The translations under genes were made by a program, and so were the position numbers. Source: OLB7 sp966250335 (GTDB taxonomy: Bacteria > Bacteroidota > Ignavibacteria > OLB7). From it: a stretch of DNA of 64,000 nt. Positions 54,201 to 61,409 of the stretch are shown here, one piece after another (position 1 is the first letter of the stretch; every line of letters starts with the position of its first letter). Where the stretch lies: positions 62,001-126,000 of the forward strand of contig CBINGZ010000006.1 in the NCBI GenBank assembly GCA_966250335.1, read 5' to 3'. Below the pieces are notes generated by a model. The model searched no databases. It was not told the DNA's origin and saw only the letters and a list, made by a program, of their open reading frames with translations.

Positions 54201-54537
54201 CCGGGATCACCGAGGAGAGCGAGTCCTCGATCTCCGATTTCAGAAGGGATTGCGCCGCCACGCTGTTCCGCAGCGTGCGCGCGATCGGGGGGATCAGAGG
54301 GGTTCCGGGAGGGGTGAGCTTCACATGGAGCACGATCGCGCCGTCGTGCTGAACAGCCGGCAGCAGTTCCTCCAGCATCCGGCTTTTTCCGATTCCCGCC
54401 TCCCCCAGAAGCAGACCTACGCGCAGTCCGTGGGCGTTCGCCGTCGTCCGGCAGAAGCCGACGAGCCGATCCATTTCGTCGGCACGCCCGATGAACGGGA
54501 GCGTGCCCTCCTCGATGAACTCCGTTAGAGACCTCAT
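51250..54537 (-). CDS. AAA-ATPase regulator with C-terminal SARP/BTAD-like domain
   Basis: The 1095-residue protein has an AAA_16-type ATPase near the N-terminus (FIGRADEMDRLVGF, Walker A LLGEAGIGKSRMLEEL at about 43-58, Walker B-like LLVVEDLHLLPKES) and a long helical, TPR-like middle. Near residue 865 comes a segment that looks like the winged-helix of SARP regulators (LEVSMLGAITVRKYG, LRGSRLRLLLGLMVA, then VMNGAVWRLRDVLG), followed by a BTAD-like helical repeat with a tetratricopeptide pattern (LLGEGDLVRAEEVLRKGHES). SARP domains usually lie at the N-terminus; here the order is reversed. It probably senses a ligand or protein through the repeats and activates transcription. ATG at 54537 is preferred because sequence before it has no family likeness. 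Confidence 0.82.
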   Translation of the reverse strand: MRSLTEFIEEGTLPFIGRADEMDRLVGFCRTTANAHGLRVGLLLGEAGIGKSRMLEELLPAVQHDGAIVLHVKLTPPGTPLIPPIARTLRNSVAAQSLLKSEIEDSLSSVIPALQRLARLRPTLLVVEDLHLLPKESLGELAVLLDGMATELFSVLCVARPVALAARGMIERYLVDEIELVGLRRWEVEELRRELLGASSVPDEILYEETLGNPLALRTALRRLIKEGSLLPDPVAEEWRMTVSPEGVRECLRRSVGMLAEGMTALLTPSERDAAERLACLGDVFAVEGARAVIEGADEVLDTLSAKGFIVSTGMLNPPLPGPMSSHQLLAFTSTLLHRHFVRSSNCDASLLVTIIAVDTPLYTILPFRLLGERPVADPIPSDLVRVAVERALNVADVLDQSPDWEQAPIVWKGAESLFRSREAEWDGDDRCYLSTQLIDRKLTLLRRESRIDELETWVERYLELTANVDSERCAMQRVKALNHLFTLLCKRDGVVSREVWEEFEKLVQGYPKMYLTERYIDALQNIAGLACSVQDHSLTDTIEHHLRFILGAYEAPERLREYAKRKIGPFLLTRFSTAEELQGRLRLLAELNDLIHDDNDVSFPTWKFMLLAETGRVDELLKLVAERIPYAKARGLMPAVAEWRILALIHGTAFGGSLQEAEREIGSILDRENGGRLPSSVAALGAALCTAVLLRGEAGFAREIIPRYFRNEGEVPYEIRVAAGLNVGDPDQIGTAWDASMAGTQLRLLTAPLFDPATTEIPRGLIEQITTRPVLRTRDLLAIHTALDVAAAVAAKTGSIPSWFQEELRKGMLHGLEWLADRSLFAYMSALLDRGGKYLTRNGLNGWNARIQGMTRRRLSRENPSDRNFRLEVSMLGAITVRKYGEEPATLRGSRLRLLLGLMVADRMLENPLSHREFCRLASSGESDPEYARKVMNGAVWRLRDVLGHEAISTEAETPRLDPEVVSVDLLEAHRLLNEIGGVLLQGTIMHAPPLLLKVLEISRGAPSFPSLHDSFFEAARVDFDCRLRSTVIEVARRLLGEGDLVRAEEVLRKGHESLGGDPEIADLLCKALMMLDKRTEAERVRMRETHETS

Positions 54538-54911
54538 AAGAGACTCACCGCATGGAATATTGCCGGACGGGAGAGACCCTTCCTTTCCCCGCTTCACGCC
54601 ACCGACACCGGGGCACGCATACAACGTGCCGGCATCATGCCGCGCTCTGCTACCGCTGATTGTCCGGATGTGTGAAAAACGTCAGGTAGTGCGAATCGAA
54701 TCGACGCCGCCCGCCCGGCGCCCTTTCCTGAAGGGCGCTCATCCACCTGCAGCGAACCGCGCGCCGCTCCCTGGCCCGCGTCCGCCGCGCAATCCGATCG
54801 TCCTGTACCTCCTCGGCTGCAATAATATGAAAGCGGTGGGAATTTACACCGCATCTTAAAGGAAATTATACCGAGGAGTCAGATTAAATTTTTCGAGAAC
54901 GAGCCGGCAGA
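54538..54911. other. Intergenic region upstream of the ATPase/SARP gene
   Basis: The 374-nt stretch is mostly GC-rich without a convincing gene. AT-rich sequence at about 54835-54900 contains, on the minus strand, GGTATAATTTCC and CATATTATTGC, candidates for the promoter of the regulator operon. I see no RNA gene. Confidence 0.4.
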
Positions 54912-55985
54912 TCAGACCTTCGCGAGCTGCTTCTTCAGGTTCTCGATGATCGGCACGGGGGTAGGATCAGCCCCGTTCAGAAGGGCGAGATAGTAGCTGG
55001 TCCAGTCTCCCAGATGGATCAGGGAGAAGATACGCGCCAGAAGGGTTTCTCCCTGCGACTCGACGACGTGCGTGGAGCCGGCGCTCTTCCCCACGATCTT
55101 GCGGGTGATCTCCATCCGCGCCCTGACCCGCTCGTGATCATCGCGATCCTGGAGGAAAATCGCGGAGAAGTTTCCGGTGAGCGCCTGCGGATGGCTCCAG
55201 CCGTTGATCTCGTTATGGTTCATCTCCGGCACCAGGTTGCCGAACGCCAGGTTCTTGGCGTTCTCCTGGATCTGCCCGCGCCAGCGGAGGTTGACGGTGT
55301 CGAGCCGGTCGACGGGAGAATAGACGACCGGGACGGTCCCGTGGAGCTTCTCCGCCAGCGCGAACGCCCTGTTCCCACGCTTCGGTCCGGCTGCGTACGT
55401 TTTCGAGAGCTTCTCCAGCAGGGGGATCACCTCCTCGATCCCTCGTTCGGTCTCCTCCCGCACCTTCGGTCCGAAGAGCTCCGATGTCACGGCAAGCGCA
55501 TGGAGAAGGGGGAAGAAGCTGTAGGCGAGCGCGGCGCGCGGCTGAAGCCCGCCCGGCAGGATGATCTTCTTCTGTCTGTTCTCGTCGGCGCGCCGTCCCA
55601 GCTCGCCGCCGGTCGTGATCACCAGGACCTGTCCGGCCGCCGCACGGGCGGCTTCGTAGGCGGTCAGGGTCTCTTCGGTGCCGCCGCTGTAGGAGCTTGC
55701 GACCAGGGTCGTCTTGCCGGTCACGGTCGGGGGAACATATCCCCGGCCGACCGTGATATCGGCGCCGTGATCGGGGAACGCATGGATGTAGCTGCGGAGC
55801 AGATCCCCGCCGATCGCCGATCCCCCCATTCCAAGGATGACGATGTTTCCGGCCTTCCCTCTGGCCAGGGTCGGAGCGTTCGCCCCGATCTCGATCCCCT
55901 CACGCGCGTGGCGCGGGAAATCGGCGATGGCCGTGTACATGTCGGAAGGGTCGTGCCTGCGGAGTTCCTGCAGATCCATATCCAT
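54912..55985 (-). CDS. Bifunctional phosphoglucose/phosphomannose isomerase
   Basis: The 357-residue protein has two SIS-type sugar-phosphate binding folds: VILGMGGSAIGGDLLR at about 48-63 and SSYSGGTEETLTAYE at about 96-110. Conserved PEMNHNEINGW carries the catalytic Glu/His region, and the C-terminus has HLGDWTSYYLALLNGADP. This length and layout fit the bifunctional enzymes of archaea and some bacteria that interconvert fructose-6-phosphate with glucose-6- and mannose-6-phosphate. It is separated by 34 nt from the ArsC-like gene upstream. Confidence 0.93.
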   Translation of the reverse strand: MDMDLQELRRHDPSDMYTAIADFPRHAREGIEIGANAPTLARGKAGNIVILGMGGSAIGGDLLRSYIHAFPDHGADITVGRGYVPPTVTGKTTLVASSYSGGTEETLTAYEAARAAAGQVLVITTGGELGRRADENRQKKIILPGGLQPRAALAYSFFPLLHALAVTSELFGPKVREETERGIEEVIPLLEKLSKTYAAGPKRGNRAFALAEKLHGTVPVVYSPVDRLDTVNLRWRGQIQENAKNLAFGNLVPEMNHNEINGWSHPQALTGNFSAIFLQDRDDHERVRARMEITRKIVGKSAGSTHVVESQGETLLARIFSLIHLGDWTSYYLALLNGADPTPVPIIENLKKQLAKV

Positions 55986-56019
55986 ATATCGTAATAATGT
56001 TGTTGTGGATTGGGGAGCG

Positions 56020-56394
56020 TCAGATCTCCCGAAGGTTCCAGTCGGCGATCATCTCGCCGACCTTCCCGGGCGGCCGTGCCAGCCCCGCCCGGTCGCCGTA
56101 TTCGAGGATGGGACGCTGGATCAGCGAGGGGTGTTCCGCCATGGCGTCGAGAATCCTCTCGTCATCCACGGCGGGGTCGTCCAGCCCCAGCTCCAGGTAT
56201 TGCGGTTCCTTCGTTCTCAGAAGATCGCGGGGCGATATCCCCATCTTGCCGACCAGCTCGGCGAGCTTCGCGCGCGACGGGGGTTCCACCACGTAATTGA
56301 TCGCGTCGTAGTCGACGCCCGCCTCATCGAGAGCGGTCATAACCGTCCTGCAGGTGGAGCAGGACGGTTTCTGATACATCGTCAATCGAGACAT
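56020..56394 (-). CDS. ArsC-family arsenate reductase-like protein
   Basis: The 124-residue thioredoxin-fold protein has KPSCSTCRTVMTALDEAG at the N-terminus. The CSTC provides the two cysteines of the ArsC/Spx/YffB group. The middle (ISPRDLLRTKEPQYLELG) and the HPSLIQRPIL segment near residue 88-97, with its Arg, are typical of glutaredoxin-dependent arsenate reductase-like enzymes. No other arsenic genes are near, so a more general redox role is possible. Confidence 0.88.
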   Translation of the reverse strand: MSRLTMYQKPSCSTCRTVMTALDEAGVDYDAINYVVEPPSRAKLAELVGKMGISPRDLLRTKEPQYLELGLDDPAVDDERILDAMAEHPSLIQRPILEYGDRAGLARPPGKVGEMIADWNLREI

Positions 56395-56422
56395 CGTCTT
56401 CCCGGAATCGATGTGGAATTAA

Positions 56423-57244
56423 TTACTCCTCGCTCCCTTCGATCACGATCACGTCGCCGAAATCGGCGGCCCCGATGGCGCGCTCGCAGAGCGCCTCATC
56501 GAGAATGAGCTGCGCGAAATCGGTGTCGTGGAATTCGGCGAACGGCATCGAGTCGGCTTCGCTGGTCAGCATGAAGGCGGCGGTCGACTTGAGCGCGGCA
56601 AGAAGATCCTCGTTCATGAGATCTTCCGGCTCCCAGACCATGCGGGCCCAGTAGAAGCGCTCCGCCTCGATCCGCTCCTCCGGGTAGTCGTAGGCGTAGC
56701 AGTCGAGATCCTCGCGATCGAAGATCGTCTCGTGCGGGATGATGGTGCTGTCGAGCAGGAAGGTGCCGACCTGGTAGAAGGTCGCCTCCACGATCTCTTC
56801 CTCGTCATCATCGTCGTCGTCGCCTTCATTGTCGTCGGCGTTCTCTTCATCCTCGGCCTCCGCCTCGTCCTCCTCCTTCTGCCGTTCCAGCGCCGCCTCG
56901 TAGTCGAGCGGGACCAGCGGCTCCACATCGTCTCCCTCTTCAAGAGCTTCCGCCTCGGCGATATGGAAGTTGAGGAACCACCATTTGCTGATCGTCACGA
57001 CCAGGTTCATGTAGTCTTCGGGAGCGGTGACGACGGTGGCCAGGCCGAATCTGGCATCGTTCCCCAAGTCGCGAAGGATTCCCCGTACCAGCCCGAACGC
57101 GGCGCGGGCATATTCCGGCGCGACGAACGCGTCGGAGATCCGCTCCAGGGTCTGCTCGGGGTCCTTCAGCTCCGGGAACCGCTTCCCCAGATCGGTGTGA
57201 TTGTTGGTGTACATCTGTGGATGAAAAGTTTGTGTTGTGTCCAT
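56423..57244 (-). CDS. Hypothetical protein with an internal acidic tract
   Basis: I do not recognise this 273-residue cytoplasmic protein. An N-terminal alpha region (FPELKDPEQTLERISDAF, then EYMNL-like segments) ends in a run of about 45 mostly acidic residues centred on DDNEGDDDDDDEEE, after which a mixed alpha/beta part continues to the C-terminus (FYQVGTFLLDST, MVWEPEDLMNEDLL). The acidic run likely links two small domains. ATG at 57244 is chosen because the upstream sequence (from 57328) is basic and unrelated; ATG at 57214 is also possible. A TATATTGG on the minus strand near 57270 may be its promoter. Confidence 0.7.
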   Translation of the reverse strand: MDTTQTFHPQMYTNNHTDLGKRFPELKDPEQTLERISDAFVAPEYARAAFGLVRGILRDLGNDARFGLATVVTAPEDYMNLVVTISKWWFLNFHIAEAEALEEGDDVEPLVPLDYEAALERQKEEDEAEAEDEENADDNEGDDDDDDEEEIVEATFYQVGTFLLDSTIIPHETIFDREDLDCYAYDYPEERIEAERFYWARMVWEPEDLMNEDLLAALKSTAAFMLTSEADSMPFAEFHDTDFAQLILDEALCERAIGAADFGDVIVIEGSEE

Positions 57245-57422
57245 AGCGACGAAAGCGGGCCAATATACGATGTTGTCGGAATACCGTCCTGCGGGAGTTC
57301 GAGGGGCCCCGACCTCCTCCTTTTTCATTCGAGCGATCGTCGGTTGACGACCGGCAACAACCGTACGGGCCCGGTCGTTCCAGTCGATGGGAAGAGAGGG
57401 ATCGAGAGGAGACGCTCCCCTG

Positions 57423-58073
57423 CTATTTTCTCACGCTCCCTTCCTCCAGACTCCAGAAGAGGAGATCGAGCTCCTGCGGATGCATCCCGCAGCTCGCTGC
57501 CAGTTCCATGAACCGGCGTTCCAGATCGAGATAGATCTTTCGTGTTCCGATCGATTTCGGGACCGCCTCGAGCACGCCGCAGCGGACCATGTGCTTCAGG
57601 ATATGGCGGTCGATGATCGCCAGGTCGAGATGGCCGATGTTCCTGAGCAGATGGGAGGATTCCTTCCACCCGAGCCCCTTCACGTTCGCCGTCAGCCACT
57701 CCCGTTGTTCGGCCGAGGGGATATCCGACGCCAGGATCGCCCCGATCCGTTCCCTGTCGGCGGCGATCCTCCGCAGACGTTCTCCCTTCTGATTATGGAA
57801 TCGGATATAATGCGCCGGGTCGCGAAGATGTGGAGTCGGGTCGAACTCCTTCTCGGGGAAACCGCGCTCGCGCAGCTCCGCCATCACCAGCTCCGCGTGC
57901 AGCGCCCGCGACTGCGGGGTCAGGATGCAGAAGCAGAGCTCCATGACGTACTCTTCCGGCGGCACACGCCGGAACTCGTCGAGACGGCGGAGAATCGTCT
58001 CACGATGCAGGTGGTAATGATCGAGATATTCGCGCGGCAGACCGCGGAGTCCGGCGGATTCGGAGGATGTCAT
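57423..58073 (-). CDS. OGG2-type 8-oxoguanine DNA glycosylase/lyase
   Basis: The 216-residue protein has the helix-hairpin-helix of the family, VKGLGWKESSHLLRNIG, with catalytic Lys137, followed by AIIDRHILKHM with catalytic Asp155. Upstream CFCILTPQSRALHAE also matches. This layout is the archaeal-type OGG2 enzyme, which removes 8-oxoguanine and cleaves the strand. ATG at 58073 matches the usual length (about 210 residues). It is divergent from the T9SS-exported protein gene. Confidence 0.9.
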   Translation of the reverse strand: MTSSESAGLRGLPREYLDHYHLHRETILRRLDEFRRVPPEEYVMELCFCILTPQSRALHAELVMAELRERGFPEKEFDPTPHLRDPAHYIRFHNQKGERLRRIAADRERIGAILASDIPSAEQREWLTANVKGLGWKESSHLLRNIGHLDLAIIDRHILKHMVRCGVLEAVPKSIGTRKIYLDLERRFMELAASCGMHPQELDLLFWSLEEGSVRK

Positions 58074-58094
58074 GGAGTCGTCGATTGTGGAAAT

Positions 58095-58119
58095 CCCCCC
58101 GGACGACCGTTCCGGGGGG
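58095..58119. repeat. GC-rich hairpin between divergent genes
   Basis: CCCCCCGGA (58095-58103) and TCCGGGGGG (58111-58119) form a perfect 9-bp stem around a 7-nt loop, within the OGG2/T9SS-protein divergent region. It could be an operator or insulate the two promoters. Confidence 0.5.
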
Positions 58120-58156
58120 TGTATCGCAGTCACTGGTATGGACATCGGGGATTCTC

Positions 58157-58164
58157 TATATTCG
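58157..58164 (+). promoter_or_regulatory. Possible -7 element for the gene at 58208
   Basis: TATATTCG, the same octamer as before the genes at 35264 and 61410, lies 43 nt ahead of the ATG. No good -33 box is seen. Confidence 0.35.
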
Positions 58165-58207
58165 GACCTGCTCGACCCGATTTCGAACATTCCTGCCCGG
58201 AGATCCC

Positions 58208-61201
58208 ATGAACTCAGCCGTACGTCGTTACCTCCCCGCCCTTGCAGCCCTTCTCCTCCTTGGTCAGCCCTATCGAGCGGCCGCTCAGGAGATCGGCATC
58301 GTCAACGGCATCCCCTATAGAATGAGCCTGGGCGATACCGTCACCAGCCCCTATCTGCCGCAGTTCACCGCGGAACCGGCCGGGTTGCACGGGTTCGTGC
58401 AGGTCGACGGGGAGGGGGGCTTCACCTTCGGCGACGGGACGCCGGCCAGGTTCTTCGGCGTCGTTATCCAGGCGACCGCCTGCTTCCCCGACAGCATCAA
58501 CGCGATCGCCACGGCGGCGCGGCTGAGGAAGCTCGGGGTCAACCTGGTCCGCTTCGACTACATGGACTACTCCTACTTCTGGACGCAGGCCGCATCGTTC
58601 CTCGATGTAGCCGCGGGAGCCCGCTCGATCCATGAGGGGCAGATGCGGAAGTTCGACTGGTTCCTCTATCAGCTCAAGAAGAACGGGATCTACAGCTACC
58701 TCTCCCTCCAGTCGGCCCGCGCCGCGACCGCGGAGGATGGGCTCGGCACACTGGCCGATTCGCTCCTCTGGATCGGACAGGGGTTCAACTACCTCTATCC
58801 CCAGGCGCGCTCGGCGCAGAAGGGGATCTCGAAGCTCCTTCTGGATCACGTCAACCCCTTCACCGGGTCCGCCTACAAGGATGAACCGGCGATCGCGATG
58901 CTGGAGATCTGGCGTCAGGGAGGTCTGCTCCCCCTGGCACGCGCCAACTACATCTATCATCGGCCCGACGCCTACTCCTTCTCCTGGAACCACAGCCGCC
59001 GCCTCGACACCCTCTACTCGGCATTCCTCGGGAAGAAATACGGCAGCTCGGCCGGAGTCGCCGAGGCGTGGGCCGACAAGGCTCCGCAGGGAGGCTACCC
59101 CAACCGGATCAGGGAGGGGAGCTTCGAGGGCCCCTTCGAGCTCCACTGGGAAATAGAGTCGTACGACGGCACCTCCCTGACGCCGGTGCTGAGCCAGGAT
59201 AGCGTCTCCAACGGAAAATACGCCATGACGCTCCGAACCCGGAACTCGCAGGGGTCGCTCACCGGCTCGTTCATGGCCCAGCAGATGGAACTCGGGTTCG
59301 ATACGGTCTACCAGCTGATCTTCCGCTCCAAAAGCTCCAATCCGGAGGGACGGGATCTTCGCATCTACGGGGCCGAGACCGGAACCGAGGGACTCCAGGC
59401 CGGACTCGACCAGACGATCCGCGTGCAGCCGTACTGGACGACCGACACCGTGACCTTCGTGGTTCCGATCAGGACGAAGGAGCCTGTCCGGATCGGCTTC
59501 TACTTCGGCGACGCCGACGGTGAGATCAGCTTCGACGACATCCGGCTGAGACCGATCCAGCCGGTGGGACTGGTGCAGGGAGAGTCGGTGGAGAACTCCT
59601 CGGTCGGACGCATTCCCTGGTCCAACGCCGCCGCCTACCTGGTGAGCAGCCGCCGCGTGCAGGATCAGAACGAGTTCTACATGGCGCTGGACGGAGAGTA
59701 TTTCACCGACATGAAGAGCTACGTGGCCGATTCGATCGGGGCGAAACAGCCGATCACCGGCGCCGGCCATTACTGGGCGAGCTCGCTGATGGATGTCGCC
59801 TCGCAGTCCCGCATGGACTTCGGTACCACCGACGTGGGGTGGGATGGAGTTTCCTCCGATGGAGGGAAGTTCCACATCAACAACTATTCCATCCTCGGTC
59901 TCTACTACTACACGCCGGCCGTCTACGAGGTAGCCGCCAGGACGCTCGACAAGCAGCCGATGATCGCCGCGTTCTCGCAGACCAACCCGAACCGCTACCA
60001 GGCCGAGGGGATGCTCTATCTCCCCGCCTACTCTTCACTTCAGGATTGGGACGGGCTTCTCTGGTCGTACTATCTGGACAATCTCGAAGGCTATGCGACC
60101 GAGCATACCGACAGCGCGTCGTGGAACCAGATGAGCAAGAACCCCTCGGTGATCTCGATGATGCCCGCGGCCTCCCATCTCTTCAGAAACGGACTGATCT
60201 CTCCGGCGGAGACGACGGTGCGCCTGCGTCACTCGCGGGAGCAGTTGCGGGTGCTGCAACGGATGGAACAGTTCTGGGGAGCCTTCGGGGTTCCGGGGAC
60301 GCTGAACGGGTACGGCATGGCGATCTCCCGTATCGCCGTCGATTCGCTCGACGCCGACGAGCCGACCCAGGCCTCCGATTTCGGTTTCCCGCCGCAGTCG
60401 GACGCCACGGTGATCAGCGACAACCGGGAGATCCAGTGGAACGTGGCGGGACGGGCCCTGACCGTGAACACGCCGAAGGCGCAGGGAGCCTCCGGGTTCC
60501 TGGGACGCTCGGACAACGTCATGCTCGACAACCTGGAGATCGATCTCGTCTCCGGCAATGAGACCTCGACCTTCCTCTGGGTTCCCCTCAAAAACGACAG
60601 GAAGCTGTCGGACCCCGGGCGCTCGTTCCTGGTGGTCGCATCGCGTTCGGAGCCGACCGGCATGCGCTGGTCCGACACCAGCTCCACCGACACCTGGGGA
60701 ACCGGACCGATGCTGATCGAGCCGGTCCGCGCCAACCTGACCTTCAGGTTCGATGAGGCTGTGAGCGACGTCTCCCTTCTTCCGCTGAACGAGAGCGGAC
60801 TCCCCGCCGGTTCGCCGATCGCCGCGAAGCGGACGGGAAATCTCTTCACCGTGAACCTGGACACGCGGGAGACGAAGGCGATGTGGTATTCGGTGCTGGC
60901 GGGGAACACGACGGCCGCCCCGCAGACGCCGGGAACGGAAGAGGTGGCCCTGGCGATCTATCCGAACGTCGCATCGGATCGCGCCGTGGCAAGGGTCACG
61001 ATCCCCGGCGACCGCGACCGGGTGACGGTGGAGCTGTACGATGCGATCGGAGCCCACGTCGCCACGCTCCATCAGGGGTCGGCATCCGGGAAGAACGACT
61101 ATGGCATCGACTGTCACGATCTCCCCTCCGGAACCTACCGGCTGCTGGTCCGCACCGAGCGGGGAGAGACGGCGGAGAGCCTCCTTCATGTGACACGGTA
61201 A
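58208..61201 (+). CDS. T9SS-exported glycoside hydrolase-like protein
   Basis: The 997-residue protein has a signal peptide (ending PYRAAAQ). A barrel-like domain at about 60-690 begins with features seen in GH5-clan-like proteins (ARFFGVVIQATACFPD, RKLGVNLVRFDYMDYSYF and FDWFLYQLKKNGIYSYLSL). A carbohydrate-binding-like beta domain is inserted near 305-460 (SFEGPFELHWEIESYDG). Beta-rich sequence follows, then a type A T9SS sorting domain (LAIYPNVASDRAVARVTI, then LPSGTYRLLVRTERG). A catalytic pair of glutamates cannot be fixed by eye, so enzyme class is tentative. It is predicted to sit on the cell surface. A terminator hairpin follows. Confidence 0.85.
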   Translation: MNSAVRRYLPALAALLLLGQPYRAAAQEIGIVNGIPYRMSLGDTVTSPYLPQFTAEPAGLHGFVQVDGEGGFTFGDGTPARFFGVVIQATACFPDSINAIATAARLRKLGVNLVRFDYMDYSYFWTQAASFLDVAAGARSIHEGQMRKFDWFLYQLKKNGIYSYLSLQSARAATAEDGLGTLADSLLWIGQGFNYLYPQARSAQKGISKLLLDHVNPFTGSAYKDEPAIAMLEIWRQGGLLPLARANYIYHRPDAYSFSWNHSRRLDTLYSAFLGKKYGSSAGVAEAWADKAPQGGYPNRIREGSFEGPFELHWEIESYDGTSLTPVLSQDSVSNGKYAMTLRTRNSQGSLTGSFMAQQMELGFDTVYQLIFRSKSSNPEGRDLRIYGAETGTEGLQAGLDQTIRVQPYWTTDTVTFVVPIRTKEPVRIGFYFGDADGEISFDDIRLRPIQPVGLVQGESVENSSVGRIPWSNAAAYLVSSRRVQDQNEFYMALDGEYFTDMKSYVADSIGAKQPITGAGHYWASSLMDVASQSRMDFGTTDVGWDGVSSDGGKFHINNYSILGLYYYTPAVYEVAARTLDKQPMIAAFSQTNPNRYQAEGMLYLPAYSSLQDWDGLLWSYYLDNLEGYATEHTDSASWNQMSKNPSVISMMPAASHLFRNGLISPAETTVRLRHSREQLRVLQRMEQFWGAFGVPGTLNGYGMAISRIAVDSLDADEPTQASDFGFPPQSDATVISDNREIQWNVAGRALTVNTPKAQGASGFLGRSDNVMLDNLEIDLVSGNETSTFLWVPLKNDRKLSDPGRSFLVVASRSEPTGMRWSDTSSTDTWGTGPMLIEPVRANLTFRFDEAVSDVSLLPLNESGLPAGSPIAAKRTGNLFTVNLDTRETKAMWYSVLAGNTTAAPQTPGTEEVALAIYPNVASDRAVARVTIPGDRDRVTVELYDAIGAHVATLHQGSASGKNDYGIDCHDLPSGTYRLLVRTERGETAESLLHVTR

Positions 61202-61240
61202 ACCACGCCCTTCCGGTCGTGGCGATACAGGCCGACTCTC

Positions 61241-61271
61241 CGGAGAAGCCCGGTCGATCCGGGCTTCTCCG
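61241..61271 (+). terminator. Terminator hairpin after the T9SS-exported protein gene
   Basis: A perfect 13-bp stem (CGGAGAAGCCCGG / CCGGGCTTCTCCG) with a 5-nt loop begins 40 nt after the stop. A T-run is lacking. Confidence 0.7.
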
Positions 61272-61358
61272 TAACGGGATCGGCGGCGCGCTTCCCGCCG
61301 GAACCGCCTCCGGCGCCGGGGGACGCTGCGGGTTGTTCGTAGTCCTTCCGGTTCCGAG

Positions 61359-61366
61359 TATATTCG
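61359..61366 (+). promoter_or_regulatory. Possible -7 element for the gene at 61410
   Basis: TATATTCG lies 43 nt before the ATG, the same distance as for the gene at 58208. A TTCG sits 19 nt upstream of it, and a TTGT just before that. Confidence 0.4.
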
Positions 61367-61409
61367 CCAGGCCTCTTTCATACTATCTATCGATACTTCC
61401 ATTCCAATA

